NCBI GenBank assembly: GCA_029202545.1
Contig: CP119311.1
Span: 620,001-684,000 of the forward strand
Reading direction: 5' to 3'
Origin: Candidatus Pseudobacter hemicellulosilyticus
GTDB taxonomy: Bacteria; Bacteroidota; Bacteroidia; Chitinophagales; Chitinophagaceae
DNA length: 64,000 nt
A program made the position numbers and the translations under genes. A model generated the notes under the pieces. That model made no database searches. It was not told the origin of the DNA and worked only from the letters and a program-made list of their open reading frames with translations. Shown in pieces: positions 52,723 through 62,041 of this stretch (its first letter is position 1; each line of letters starts with the position of its first letter).

Positions 52723-54399
52723 TCAATAATTGGGATTCTGGGACAGGTTGGTATTTACCCTTCTTTCCTGTGCCGGTATAGGCCAGAGGTATTGGCGGCT
52801 CTTGTCAAAGCTGCGCTGGGCCACTACTTTCACATCACTGCCAAACACGGTATAATCGGCAATGCCATCTTCATCCAGCGGCGTCACGCCGGGGAAGGGC
52901 CATTTGCTGCGGTTCTGCACAGCAGGATCCGGCAGGCCTACCACAGGGCGGGTGAGCGCTTTCTCTGCCAGCCGCCAGCGGATCAGGTCCATATACCGGA
53001 GGCCTTCTTTGGCAAATTCCACGCGCCGCTCCCGGCGGACGATCTTACGCAGGGCGGTCTGGTCCATGGTAGTCACGGCCGGGTAATTGTCCGTATCGGC
53101 AGGATCTACCCCATATCCCCTGGCGCGTACCCGGTTGATGGCGGCCAGTACTGTGGCATCCACCTGGTCCAGTTCCACACTGGCTTCCACATAGGTCAGC
53201 AGCATTTCCGCAAAGCGAATGATATAGGCGTCATTGTCCTCTACAAACTTATCGGCCCAGCTCTGTTCTATTCCCTTCTTCCATAAGAAACCGGTATAGG
53301 AGGCAAAGGCTGCCACGGAACGGCTGTCGCGGTTCTGCACTCTTTTATTTTCTTTGGAAGAGAACACCGTCAGCGTATCCGGGTGCGGCTGGTAGGCATA
53401 ACCCAGGAACTGCGTATTGAATTCCACGATGGTGGCTTTCAGCCGGGGATCCCGGTTGGTAAAGGGATCCTTTGGATCATACCTGGACGATTCATCAATG
53501 GGCAGTCCGTCTGTACACTCATACGCGTCCATCATTTCACGGGTAGGTATCTGCGCACCAAAGCCACCGGTATTGCGGGGCAGCAGGTCCTGGACAAAAC
53601 CACCGGAGGTGGAGACCTTCTGCGTTTCATCGCGCGGGATGGAGATGATCAGTTCAGGGCTGGACTCCCCCAACTTCTGGAACAGTTCGGCATAAGAAGG
53701 ATGCAGGCTGTAAACGCCGGCGCCGGTCAGGTTCATCACTGCCAGCGCAGCATCCCGGGCAATCTCCCATTTGCCGGTATACAGGGCGGTACGGGCTTTT
53801 ACCCCCAGTGCAGCTCCTTTGGTCAGCCGTTTGAGGCCGGAGCCATAGGTCTGTGGCAGGTTTTCTATAGCGAAGTCAAGTTCCGAAAAAATGAAGTTGA
53901 GTATTTCTGCCTGGCTGGTCCGGCCAATGGTATAGGCTTCTTGCAGCGGTATGGGATCTTTGAGCAGGGGCACATCGCCAAAATGGGTGATCAGCCGGCC
54001 GTATTCATAGGCGCGGATCAGGCGCATCTCGGCTTCCAGCCTGGTCATCACGGCCGCGGAAGTAACGCTGGCCGCGCGGTCCTTATTAGCCAGGAAAGAA
54101 TTGACGCGCGCAATGGCCTTATAACTGTTCACCCAGTAATCGCGGGCGGTACCATCTTCTGAGTTCATGGTCCCAAAGGTCACGGCATTGCCCAGCTGGC
54201 CGCGGTGCCAGTAGTTATCTGTGAATTGTTCATTATCGTTGCCCCAGAAATCCAGCCGGTAGAGGTCATTGACGGCCAGTTCCAGTTCGGTCTGGTTGGA
54301 ATAGAAAGTGCCGGTAGAAGGCTGTGCAGGCGGCGTGAGGTCCAGCTTGGTGCAGCCGGTCAGCGCGCTGATGCAGGTTATGCAAAGTAATTTTTTCAT
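52723..54399 (-). CDS. SusD/RagB-family nutrient-binding lipoprotein
   Basis: 558 residues. Signal and lipobox MKKLLCITCISALTGCTK, SusD opening (LTPPAQPSTGTFYSNQTELELAVNDLYRLDFWG), helices (RLEAEMRLIRAYEYGRLITHFGDVPLLKDP; GAALGVKARTALYTGKWEIARDAALAVM, read in parts), and the C-terminal VRRERRVEFAKEGLRYMDLIRWR plus LWPIPAQERRVNTNLSQNPNY motifs that are diagnostic of RagB/SusD. Full length for the family. Begins 17 bp after the SusC gene. Confidence 0.94.
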   Translation of the reverse strand: MKKLLCITCISALTGCTKLDLTPPAQPSTGTFYSNQTELELAVNDLYRLDFWGNDNEQFTDNYWHRGQLGNAVTFGTMNSEDGTARDYWVNSYKAIARVNSFLANKDRAASVTSAAVMTRLEAEMRLIRAYEYGRLITHFGDVPLLKDPIPLQEAYTIGRTSQAEILNFIFSELDFAIENLPQTYGSGLKRLTKGAALGVKARTALYTGKWEIARDAALAVMNLTGAGVYSLHPSYAELFQKLGESSPELIISIPRDETQKVSTSGGFVQDLLPRNTGGFGAQIPTREMMDAYECTDGLPIDESSRYDPKDPFTNRDPRLKATIVEFNTQFLGYAYQPHPDTLTVFSSKENKRVQNRDSRSVAAFASYTGFLWKKGIEQSWADKFVEDNDAYIIRFAEMLLTYVEASVELDQVDATVLAAINRVRARGYGVDPADTDNYPAVTTMDQTALRKIVRRERRVEFAKEGLRYMDLIRWRLAEKALTRPVVGLPDPAVQNRSKWPFPGVTPLDEDGIADYTVFGSDVKVVAQRSFDKSRQYLWPIPAQERRVNTNLSQNPNY

Positions 54400-54416
54400 A
54401 CTACTTGGTTTGATCG

Positions 54417-57400
54417 TTAGAAACGGATGCTGGCCCCGGCCATGAAAGTGCGTACAATGGGATAGGAAGCATTGGCCAGTTCCGGGTCCCAGTATTTGGG
54501 AAAATGGTGAATGGCAAACAGGTCATTACCGGACAGGTATACCCGGAGAGAATATACCCCCAGTTTCTTTAACAGGTCCTGTTTGAGCATATACCCCAAC
54601 GTGATATTCTTTACCCGGAAATAACTGCCATTGATGAGCCAGAAGTCGGACAGCTCATAGTTATTATTGAGTGACCGCGTGGACAGCCGCGGATAGTGGG
54701 CAGCCAGGTTCTGCGTTGCCGGATTGTTCTTACTCCAGAAATTACCCACCATTTCTACCGGGATATTGCCAAAGGCTTCGCCAAAAGGCCGGGCTATCTC
54801 ATCCGGCAGGCGGCTCAGCTTTTTGCCTACGCCCTGGAATACCAGTCCAAGATCGAACCCGGCGTAATCCAGCCTGATATTCCCACCGTAGAGATAACGG
54901 GGAAGGGAACCACCCAGCAGTACTTTATCGTCCGGCGTTATTTTGCCATCTTTATTGACATCCAGATACCGTACATCGCCGGCGCTCACGTTGGCATTGA
55001 GTTTGGGCGAACCAACAGTGTCCCCGTCTGATTGATACAGTCCTGCGGCTCGATAGCCGAACCATTCATTGTATTCACTGCCTACAAAACCGGACTGCGG
55101 CCCATTGGCATTGAGTACTGTGCCTTTGAGGTCACGGATGGTGGAGCGGGCGTCCGAAATATTGAAAGCTACGGAATAGCCCAGCTTGCCTGCCCTATCG
55201 CGCCAGCCAACTTCCAGTTCCCAACCCTTAACATTCAGCACGCCGGCGTTCTGGTTGGGTTTATCATAACCCAGGTAGAGCGGGATATCCAGCTTGAGCA
55301 GGATATCATAGGTGCGCTTTTCATAATAATCAGCAGCCACCGTCAGCCTGTTGTTCAGGAAGGCGGCATCCAGCCCGATATCGCTGGTGCGGGTGGTTTC
55401 CCAGGAGATATTCTCCACGGCATATTCCTGCTGGGCTGCACCGGTCTGCGGCGTCAGCACATTGTTCTGGTAAAATAAGGCGTTGGTGAAACTGAGGGTA
55501 GCCTGGTAGGGATAATCGCCGATCCTTTCATTCCCCACTTCACCGTAGGAACCACGGATCTTCAGGTAAGAGAGCCAGTCTATATTGCGCAGGAAGCCTT
55601 CTTCCGAAACAGTCCAGCCTGCTGACACGGAAGGGAAAAGCGCGCCCCTGTAGGAAGCGCCAAAACGGGAGGATTTGTCGTAGCGCATATTCACCTGTAC
55701 ATAGTACTTGTTCTTATAATCATATTTCAACCGGCCGAAGAAGGAACGCAGACCGGACTCGGTGGCATTGCCACTGTTGTCCCGCAGTTCAGTGGAACCG
55801 GAATTGAGGTAGGGAAAAGCTGTCAGCGGGAAACCGCTGCGGGAGGCCATCAGGGAATCGTTGGCATTGAACAGTTCCTCATAGCCCAGCAGCAGGCCTG
55901 CATTATGGCCGCCCTTGAAATCGCGGGTATAGTCGGCCAGGAACTGACCGGTCAGGAACAGGTTGCTGATCCTGTTCTCCGTGAGCGTGGTGCGGGCCTG
56001 GTTGCTGAAACCACTGGGGCTGCCATCCGGATTGTTGAAGAGGAGGCGTTTGGAAAATTGCTTCGTGCGGTCAAAATCAAAGGTAGGGGACACCAGTGCT
56101 GTAAGCACCAGCCCTTCCACCGGTTTGAAGGTAAAAGCCAGCCGGCCCATTACCTGGTTGTACAGGTTGTTGACCGTACCGCCTTCTTTGAGCTGGGCAA
56201 TCGGGTTCCTGCCATCCTTGCCCAATGCATATTGGCCATTGGCGTAGTAGTCGTCATAGATGGCAGGCATCAGCCTGGACTCACTGATGGGATTGGTCAC
56301 CGGATTCAGGACATCGGTATGTTTATAGCTGACATCCAGGTTAACACCCAGCTTCCGGTTGATCTGCAGATCATTGTTGACCCGGAACAAATACCGCTCA
56401 TAGGTATTGTTGACATAGAAGGCGTCCGACTTTGTATACCCCAGTGAAGCCTTGGTTTTGATCTTACCGGTGCCGGCGGTGAAGACCAGGTCGTGCCGCT
56501 GACGGGGCGCTGATTTGCGGGAGAGGATCAGGTCCTGCCAGTCTGTATTGGCAAAGGGAAATACATCCGGATGCAGGCGGTTGCTGTCTGCAAAATGATC
56601 AATGAAATCCTGCTTATAGGGACCTGCCGCTGCGCCATCATTGGTAGCCTGTTCATTGAAGTAACGCATGTATTCCGGTGCGCTGACATATTTAGGCAGT
56701 GCGGTAGCGCGCTGGATGCCGTATTCATAATTGTACTCAAAGCTGCTCTGCCCGTCTTTGGCCCTCCTGGTGGTTACCAGCACCACCCCTGCTGCTGCGC
56801 GCGAGCCATAGATGGCGGCGGAAGCAGCATCCTTCAGCACCGTGATGTTCTCAATATCATTGGGATTGACATTATCAATATTGCTCACCTGCACGCCATC
56901 AACAATGTACAGGGGTGCATTATTACCAATGGTGGTGATACCGCGGATGAGGATACTGGAACCCGCACCGGGTGCGCCATTGGAGCGGGTGACTGAAACT
57001 CCGGCGATGCCTCCCTGCAGGGCTTCCGATACCTGCACGGTTTGCCGGCCACCGATATCTTTGGGCCCGATGGTGGATACAGAACCGGTGACATCCCTTT
57101 TCTTCTGGGTGCCATACCCTATGACCAGTACCTGGTCCATGGAAACAGCTGATTCTTTCAGTTCCACCACCAGGGCCAGGGTGGCGTCTTCTTTCACGGT
57201 ATAACCGGAAAGTACCTGTGGTTCGTACCCAACAATGGTAAAGGAAAAAGAATAGGGGCCGCCGGAAGGTAGGCGGGAGAAGCTGAACACACCGGCGGAG
57301 TCCGTGGTGGCGCCCGCCGTGAAATTGGTTTTCTTGTTTCGTACCTCAACGGATACATTGGCCAGCGGTTCACTTTTGTTGCTGGTCACAATCCCACGCA

Positions 57401-57503
57401 CCAGCGTGGTCTTTGTTTGCGCATGCAGGCGGATGCCCGGCAGGAGAAAGAGGAGAAGGGCCATAAGGAGGAGGCCGATCCAGGGTTTTGCTGAACAGTT
57501 CAT
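54417..57503 (-). CDS. SusC/RagA-family TonB-linked receptor without STN domain
   Basis: About 1028 residues from MNCSAKPWIGLLLMALLLFLLPG (an earlier Met at 57524 is possible). The mature protein starts directly with the carboxypeptidase-regulatory domain (TLVRGIVTSNKSEPLANVSVEVRNKK), then the SusC plug (VLVIGYGTQKKRDVTGSVSTIGPKDI; NAPLYIVDGVQVSNIDNVNPNDIENITVLKDAASAAIYGSRAAAGVVLVTT, read in parts) and barrel ending VRTFMAGASIRF. There is no STN domain, although sigma and FecR genes lie directly upstream; the other two receptors with such pairs have one. Confidence 0.94.
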   Translation of the reverse strand: MNCSAKPWIGLLLMALLLFLLPGIRLHAQTKTTLVRGIVTSNKSEPLANVSVEVRNKKTNFTAGATTDSAGVFSFSRLPSGGPYSFSFTIVGYEPQVLSGYTVKEDATLALVVELKESAVSMDQVLVIGYGTQKKRDVTGSVSTIGPKDIGGRQTVQVSEALQGGIAGVSVTRSNGAPGAGSSILIRGITTIGNNAPLYIVDGVQVSNIDNVNPNDIENITVLKDAASAAIYGSRAAAGVVLVTTRRAKDGQSSFEYNYEYGIQRATALPKYVSAPEYMRYFNEQATNDGAAAGPYKQDFIDHFADSNRLHPDVFPFANTDWQDLILSRKSAPRQRHDLVFTAGTGKIKTKASLGYTKSDAFYVNNTYERYLFRVNNDLQINRKLGVNLDVSYKHTDVLNPVTNPISESRLMPAIYDDYYANGQYALGKDGRNPIAQLKEGGTVNNLYNQVMGRLAFTFKPVEGLVLTALVSPTFDFDRTKQFSKRLLFNNPDGSPSGFSNQARTTLTENRISNLFLTGQFLADYTRDFKGGHNAGLLLGYEELFNANDSLMASRSGFPLTAFPYLNSGSTELRDNSGNATESGLRSFFGRLKYDYKNKYYVQVNMRYDKSSRFGASYRGALFPSVSAGWTVSEEGFLRNIDWLSYLKIRGSYGEVGNERIGDYPYQATLSFTNALFYQNNVLTPQTGAAQQEYAVENISWETTRTSDIGLDAAFLNNRLTVAADYYEKRTYDILLKLDIPLYLGYDKPNQNAGVLNVKGWELEVGWRDRAGKLGYSVAFNISDARSTIRDLKGTVLNANGPQSGFVGSEYNEWFGYRAAGLYQSDGDTVGSPKLNANVSAGDVRYLDVNKDGKITPDDKVLLGGSLPRYLYGGNIRLDYAGFDLGLVFQGVGKKLSRLPDEIARPFGEAFGNIPVEMVGNFWSKNNPATQNLAAHYPRLSTRSLNNNYELSDFWLINGSYFRVKNITLGYMLKQDLLKKLGVYSLRVYLSGNDLFAIHHFPKYWDPELANASYPIVRTFMAGASIRF

Positions 57504-57588
57504 ATGGCAGTCAAGTTTAAGCAAGCCTCCGGCTGATCGATCAGGATGATCAACCGAAGCATAGGTTCCAAATGATAATTACAGGTGA

Positions 57589-58629
57589 TTATTTACGGAG
57601 GCGATAGGTACTGTCAGCTTTTGCAAGCTGTAGTCCATGCACAACCGCAATTCGTTTTAATATTGTTTCCAGGGTAGCCGACCGGTCAAATTTTCCAATG
57701 AAATACAGGTTCCGCAATTCTTCGGGCCGGTACACGATGGCCGTATCATACATCTGCGCCAGCTGGTCCAGCACTGCTGCCAGTGGCTCATTGTTGAACA
57801 TATACCAGTTACCCTCTTTGTCTTTGGGCATGGCCGGCGGCTCTCCTTCGGCGGGTGCTGCCGCCAGTTCCTGCCTGGAGCCGTCCTTGCGGAATTGCCG
57901 GACCATCATGGCCCCATTCTGTCGCCAGGTCAGTTCTTCACCGGGTTGCAGGTGACGGTCCTGCAGGCTGTCTTTCACCAGTACTTTTCCTTCATATAAT
58001 CGTACGGTCACCTTGCTGGCGCCTGCATTGGCATTGACGGAAAAGGCCGTTCCCAGTGCAATGGTGCTGAGCTGACCGCTGACCACTTTGAACGGGTCCT
58101 GCTTATTGGCCTGCACGTTAAAGAATGCCTGTCCATGAAGAATGATCTCCCGCTGACCGGTAAAGGAAGCAGGGTACGAGGCCTCGCTCCCGGCAGCTAA
58201 CCGGAGGGCAGAACCATCCGGCAGGGAGATCATGGTATCAGTTTGCGAATGATTACGGATAGTTAACCAGTTAACGACTGGCGGGGCAGCTGGCTGATCC
58301 TGCACAGCTACCACCGGCTCCGGTACTGCTGCCCGCTTCCACCAGAACTGGTAACCTGCCAGCAGCAGGAGAACAGCTGCGGCGGCGGCCACCCAGCGCA
58401 GGAAGCGGCTTCGCTGCGGAAGGGGTACTACAGGAGCATCGGGCTGCATCTGTTCTTCCAGCCATTGCCAGGAAGCCTGTTTCAGCGCTTCGGCATCCGT
58501 TATATCCGGCAGGTCGCCACCGGAGGCTTCCAGCCTGTCCAGGTACGCTTCCACCAATTGCTGCTCACGCTCAGAGGCCTGGCCTGCTGCATACCGGTCT
58601 AATAGTGCTATAAACTCCTGTTTATTCAT
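57589..58629 (-). CDS. FecR-family anti-sigma factor
   Basis: About 346 residues from MNKQEFIALLDRYAAGQASE; the longer frame to 58752 overlaps the sigma gene. TM helix at about 78-94 (WVAAAAAVLLLLAGYQFWW), FecR domain (MISLPDGSALRLAAGSEASYPASF; LHGQAFFNVQAN; ALGTAFSVNAN) and C-terminal DUF4974 (LAAVLDQLAQMYDTAIVYRPEEL). It lies 70 bp after the sigma gene and 85 bp before the SusC gene. Confidence 0.92.
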   Translation of the reverse strand: MNKQEFIALLDRYAAGQASEREQQLVEAYLDRLEASGGDLPDITDAEALKQASWQWLEEQMQPDAPVVPLPQRSRFLRWVAAAAAVLLLLAGYQFWWKRAAVPEPVVAVQDQPAAPPVVNWLTIRNHSQTDTMISLPDGSALRLAAGSEASYPASFTGQREIILHGQAFFNVQANKQDPFKVVSGQLSTIALGTAFSVNANAGASKVTVRLYEGKVLVKDSLQDRHLQPGEELTWRQNGAMMVRQFRKDGSRQELAAAPAEGEPPAMPKDKEGNWYMFNNEPLAAVLDQLAQMYDTAIVYRPEELRNLYFIGKFDRSATLETILKRIAVVHGLQLAKADSTYRLRK

Positions 58630-58699
58630 GCCTGCTTTAATTAAGTACCCGGAAGGAGGGTACACCCTACGGAAAAATGGAAAAAAATTTTGACGGTGA

Positions 58700-59290
58700 T
58701 CACTGGCCGGAAAGGAGCAGGAGCAGCCAGCTGGTGGCCAGCCCCAGATCATGCTGGAGTGTCAGCCGGATATGTTTGAGGCAGAGGGAGATCTTTTTCT
58801 CAACGGTCTTCTCGGAGATATTGAGCTGCCCGGCAATCTGCCGGTAGGTGAACTGCTCTTCCCTGCTGAGTTTAAAGATATGGAGGCAGTCTTCCGGCAG
58901 GTGCTGCAGGGCCTGGGCCAGCAGCTGTTCTCCTTCTTTATGCAGGAGTGGCTGCTCATAAACAATATCGGCTGTGATCTTTGCCAGCCGGTCATAGAAG
59001 CGGGCGCTGACGCGTTGCTGACGGATGGCTTTCAGCACCTGGAACCGGGTAGCTGTGCGCAGGTAGGGTCCCAATGCATCTATCTGTGTTTCCTGCCGCC
59101 GTTTCCAGAGGGAGAGGAACACTTCCTGCACGGCATCCTGCGCCAGGTTCTTATGTTGAAGGATATGATAAGCGGAGCTGAACAGTACATTCCAGTACCG
59201 GTGGTATATTTCCCGGAAGGCGCCTTCCTTTTCCTGGTAGAAGGCCCGGAGCAAATCGTTATCGTCCCACCTGGAGTAGTTGATTTTCAA
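58700..59290 (-). CDS. ECF RNA polymerase sigma factor
   Basis: 196 residues: region 2 (EGAFREIYHRYWNVLFSSAYHILQHKNLAQDAVQEVFLSLWKRR, read in parts) and region 4 (LSREEQFTYRQIAGQLNISEKTVEKKISLCLKHIRLTL). First gene of the third locus. An 11-bp inverted repeat lies 27 bp upstream, between this gene and the end of the T9SS cargo gene. Confidence 0.93.
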   Translation of the reverse strand: MKINYSRWDDNDLLRAFYQEKEGAFREIYHRYWNVLFSSAYHILQHKNLAQDAVQEVFLSLWKRRQETQIDALGPYLRTATRFQVLKAIRQQRVSARFYDRLAKITADIVYEQPLLHKEGEQLLAQALQHLPEDCLHIFKLSREEQFTYRQIAGQLNISEKTVEKKISLCLKHIRLTLQHDLGLATSWLLLLLSGQ

Positions 59291-59316
59291 TGGCAGCCGG
59301 TTTTGAGTGGAATCCT

Positions 59317-59342
59317 GGAATAAATATAAGCATATTTATTCC
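59317..59342. promoter_or_regulatory. AT-rich inverted repeat upstream of the third sigma gene
   Basis: Perfect 11-bp arms GGAATAAATAT / ATATTTATTCC with loop AAGC. Starts right at the stop codon of the T9SS cargo gene. No T tract follows, so an operator for the sigma operon is as likely as a terminator of the cargo gene. Confidence 0.45.
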
Positions 59343-61790
59343 TTACCGCACCAGGACTACCGTTCCTTTTTTGGTGATGGTCTTACCGGTATAATCCACC
59401 GCCTGTACCATATAGACAAAAGTGCCGGGCGACTGCTGCACGCCGCCCTGGGTGCCATCCCAGCCTTTGTTGATCTGCGTGGTGTTGAAGATCAGCTGCC
59501 CCCAACGGTTATACACGCGGAAATATTTCAGCTCACTGATGCCCACGCAAACAGGCCGGATCACATCATTTTTTCCATCGCCATTGGGAGAAAATGCATT
59601 GGGCATAAAAATATCGGCCGCTGTTTTGTACAGCAATACTTTGATATGGTCCAGTCCATAACAACCATTGACATCTTCCGCCTTCACCGTATACAGGATG
59701 GATCCATCCGCAGCCCTGAGGGTGGCTACCGGATTGGAGATATTGTTGAAGTTGAGGCCCGTGGCCGGCGTCCAGGTGAACCGGTTGGCCGAACTGACAT
59801 TCACGGTGGCGTTCAGCTGCAACGGCTGGCCAATCACAGCCACCGTATCATTGCCGGCAGATACCGTGATAGGTGCAGCCACCTGTATCCGGAAGGTATC
59901 GTGCAGCAGGTTGGGACAACCTGCATTTTCTATCGTCAGCACATAATTGGTAGACAGGGTTGGTTTGGCCGTGACCTGGAGTGAAAAGGGCAAACTGGGG
60001 ATACTGCCATCCCCTGGATTGGCAAGAGTGGAAACCGGCTTCCAGGTATAAGCGGTACCTGTAGTGATGGTTGAATAAAGCTGCAGGGAATCCCCATAAC
60101 AGATATTGGCGGAGGGCGGGCTGAAGCTGGCTTCCGGGAAAGGCACATTGACATATTGAACGGTAGCCACCTCACTGGTATCCGGTTCGCAGACCCCGCT
60201 CTTTACAATAGCACGGTAATAAGTTGTTGAAGTAACACCCAGCACCGGGTAGCTGTTGCCGGTCTGGGCAGGTACAATATGGTTCCAGGTAAGGTTATTG
60301 GGAGAAGATTGCCAGTTGCTGACATTACCTACCGGTTGAAGACTGAGCAGGGAGCTTACTGTCTGCCCGCTGCAAAAGCTGCTGAAGTCGGGGCTCACCG
60401 GCCCGGCCAGACTTTTTGGATCAACCGTCACCAGCGCCACCGTGCTGGTATCCAGCGCACAGGTACTGCCATTCTGCACCACCACGGCATAGCGGGTGGT
60501 AGCGGTCAGGTCTTCCGCTGTATAACTGGCAGCTGTATTCGCTACCGGTAACCAGCTGACGCCATCAGTGGAAGAAAGCCAGCTGATCACATCGCCCCGC
60601 TGACCACTCAGGGTCATGGGGCTGCTGTTGTCCCCGGAGCAAACGGTATTGTTGCCGGCAAGGGTCCCGGGAACTGTAGGCTCTTTGCTGCTGACCGCAA
60701 TGGTATCACGGAGGTCAGCACAGCCGTTGATCTCACGGGCAATGATATTACCAGCACCAGGGCCGGCTGTTACGGAGATACTGTTGCCATTGGTGCCGTT
60801 GTGTACGGTCCAGCCGGAAGGGACTTCCCAGGAATAGGTGGCGCCGGCCAGTTCAGGGATGGAATAGGTGAAAACGCCATTGGTACAGGCTACCAGCGGC
60901 CCACTGATCTCCAGGCCGGCACAGCTGTTGCGCAGGGCTACATAGGCATAGGCAAAATGCGCCCCGGGATCGCAGTTATTGGCCTGGAAAGTAAGGGTCA
61001 CTGTCTGCCCCCTGTATGGGGACAGATCAAAGGTCACTTCCGTCCAGCCTTTGGTCCATACATCGTATAAATAAGTGCCGTTCTGGTTGCCCTGGCCGGA
61101 ATGCGAGAGAAAAGGTACGGGGCTATTGGTAAAGCCCTGGGCTTTGGCCTTGGCCGAATCCAGTGTGGCGCCCCTGCTGCCGCCCCCGCCGGGACCGCCG
61201 CCGGTGGCATTGTCGAAGGTAGGCAGGTAATATTCCGGCGATGCACAGGTTATAACACCTGTACCAGGCGCCGTCAGGGTTGCTTTGAAAAGGGGCTGCT
61301 CATTGGAATTATGGGTACCGTTCTCCAGGACCATGGCATAAGCATAGGTCATGGTATACGGTTCTGACTCCAGGCCATTAGGTACTACAATATTGTAGGT
61401 CACAGACCGGATAAAACCACCCGGGTTACTCCCCGCCTGCAGGTCCCAGGAAGTGGCCGTAGAACCCAGCTTAATGGAATAATTATAGGCATAGCCATTG
61501 ATAGTAGGGATGGTAGGAAAACTACCGTAGAGGTCGGATGTGGAAGTGCGGATCACCTCAACGCCGGTGGTGCCGATATTGTACTCGGGAATAATGCTGA
61601 CGCTGCTGTTGGGCAGCGGATAGTCCCTGGTAGCCCCATTCACCAGACCAGTCCTGGCCGACCAGCTGGACAGGTCCCCGGCTGAAAAATTGATATTGAC
61701 GGGACAGGCCTGGGATTGAGCCCTGACCGGCTGTACAGCCAGCAGGCTCAGGAAACACAGCAGTATTGACCAGGTTAGCGTATACTTCAT
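59343..61790 (-). CDS. T9SS type B cargo, gliding-motility-associated C-terminal domain
   Basis: 815-residue secreted protein. Signal peptide MKYTLTWSILLCFLSLLAVQPVRAQ. N-terminal beta region with a discoidin-like look (WTEVTFDLSPYRGQTVTLTFQANN), followed by repeated Ig-like/PKD-like domains (TYSWEVPSGWTVHNGT; SWLSSTDGVSWLPV; NWQSSPNNLTWNHI; YTWKPVSTL). The end is a CHU_C / type B sorting domain: FMPNAFSPNGDGKNDVIRP ... FRVYNRWGQLIFNTTQINKGWDGT ... GTFVYMVQAVDYTGKTITKKGTVVLVR (read in parts). Exported by the type IX system and kept at the cell surface; adhesion or gliding is likely. Confidence 0.93.
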   Translation of the reverse strand: MKYTLTWSILLCFLSLLAVQPVRAQSQACPVNINFSAGDLSSWSARTGLVNGATRDYPLPNSSVSIIPEYNIGTTGVEVIRTSTSDLYGSFPTIPTINGYAYNYSIKLGSTATSWDLQAGSNPGGFIRSVTYNIVVPNGLESEPYTMTYAYAMVLENGTHNSNEQPLFKATLTAPGTGVITCASPEYYLPTFDNATGGGPGGGGSRGATLDSAKAKAQGFTNSPVPFLSHSGQGNQNGTYLYDVWTKGWTEVTFDLSPYRGQTVTLTFQANNCDPGAHFAYAYVALRNSCAGLEISGPLVACTNGVFTYSIPELAGATYSWEVPSGWTVHNGTNGNSISVTAGPGAGNIIAREINGCADLRDTIAVSSKEPTVPGTLAGNNTVCSGDNSSPMTLSGQRGDVISWLSSTDGVSWLPVANTAASYTAEDLTATTRYAVVVQNGSTCALDTSTVALVTVDPKSLAGPVSPDFSSFCSGQTVSSLLSLQPVGNVSNWQSSPNNLTWNHIVPAQTGNSYPVLGVTSTTYYRAIVKSGVCEPDTSEVATVQYVNVPFPEASFSPPSANICYGDSLQLYSTITTGTAYTWKPVSTLANPGDGSIPSLPFSLQVTAKPTLSTNYVLTIENAGCPNLLHDTFRIQVAAPITVSAGNDTVAVIGQPLQLNATVNVSSANRFTWTPATGLNFNNISNPVATLRAADGSILYTVKAEDVNGCYGLDHIKVLLYKTAADIFMPNAFSPNGDGKNDVIRPVCVGISELKYFRVYNRWGQLIFNTTQINKGWDGTQGGVQQSPGTFVYMVQAVDYTGKTITKKGTVVLVR

Positions 61791-62041
61791 AACTACATTT
61801 CATTAAACCGGTTATCCGGCGCCAGGAACTGCGGGCTGCAGGAGCCTCCCACCATTTGCCATAGTATATACAGCACATATACTCAAAACGTTGGCTGGGG
61901 ATGAACTCCTTTCCAAAATTAATGGTTCCTTCATTCTCCACGGCCAGCAGGGACAGAAGGATTTTGCTTTCAGGCCCACTGCAGGGGCTGAAATCGACCA
62001 GCCGGCCATTTTGCCGGACAGAATCTATAAAAGCAGGCTAT

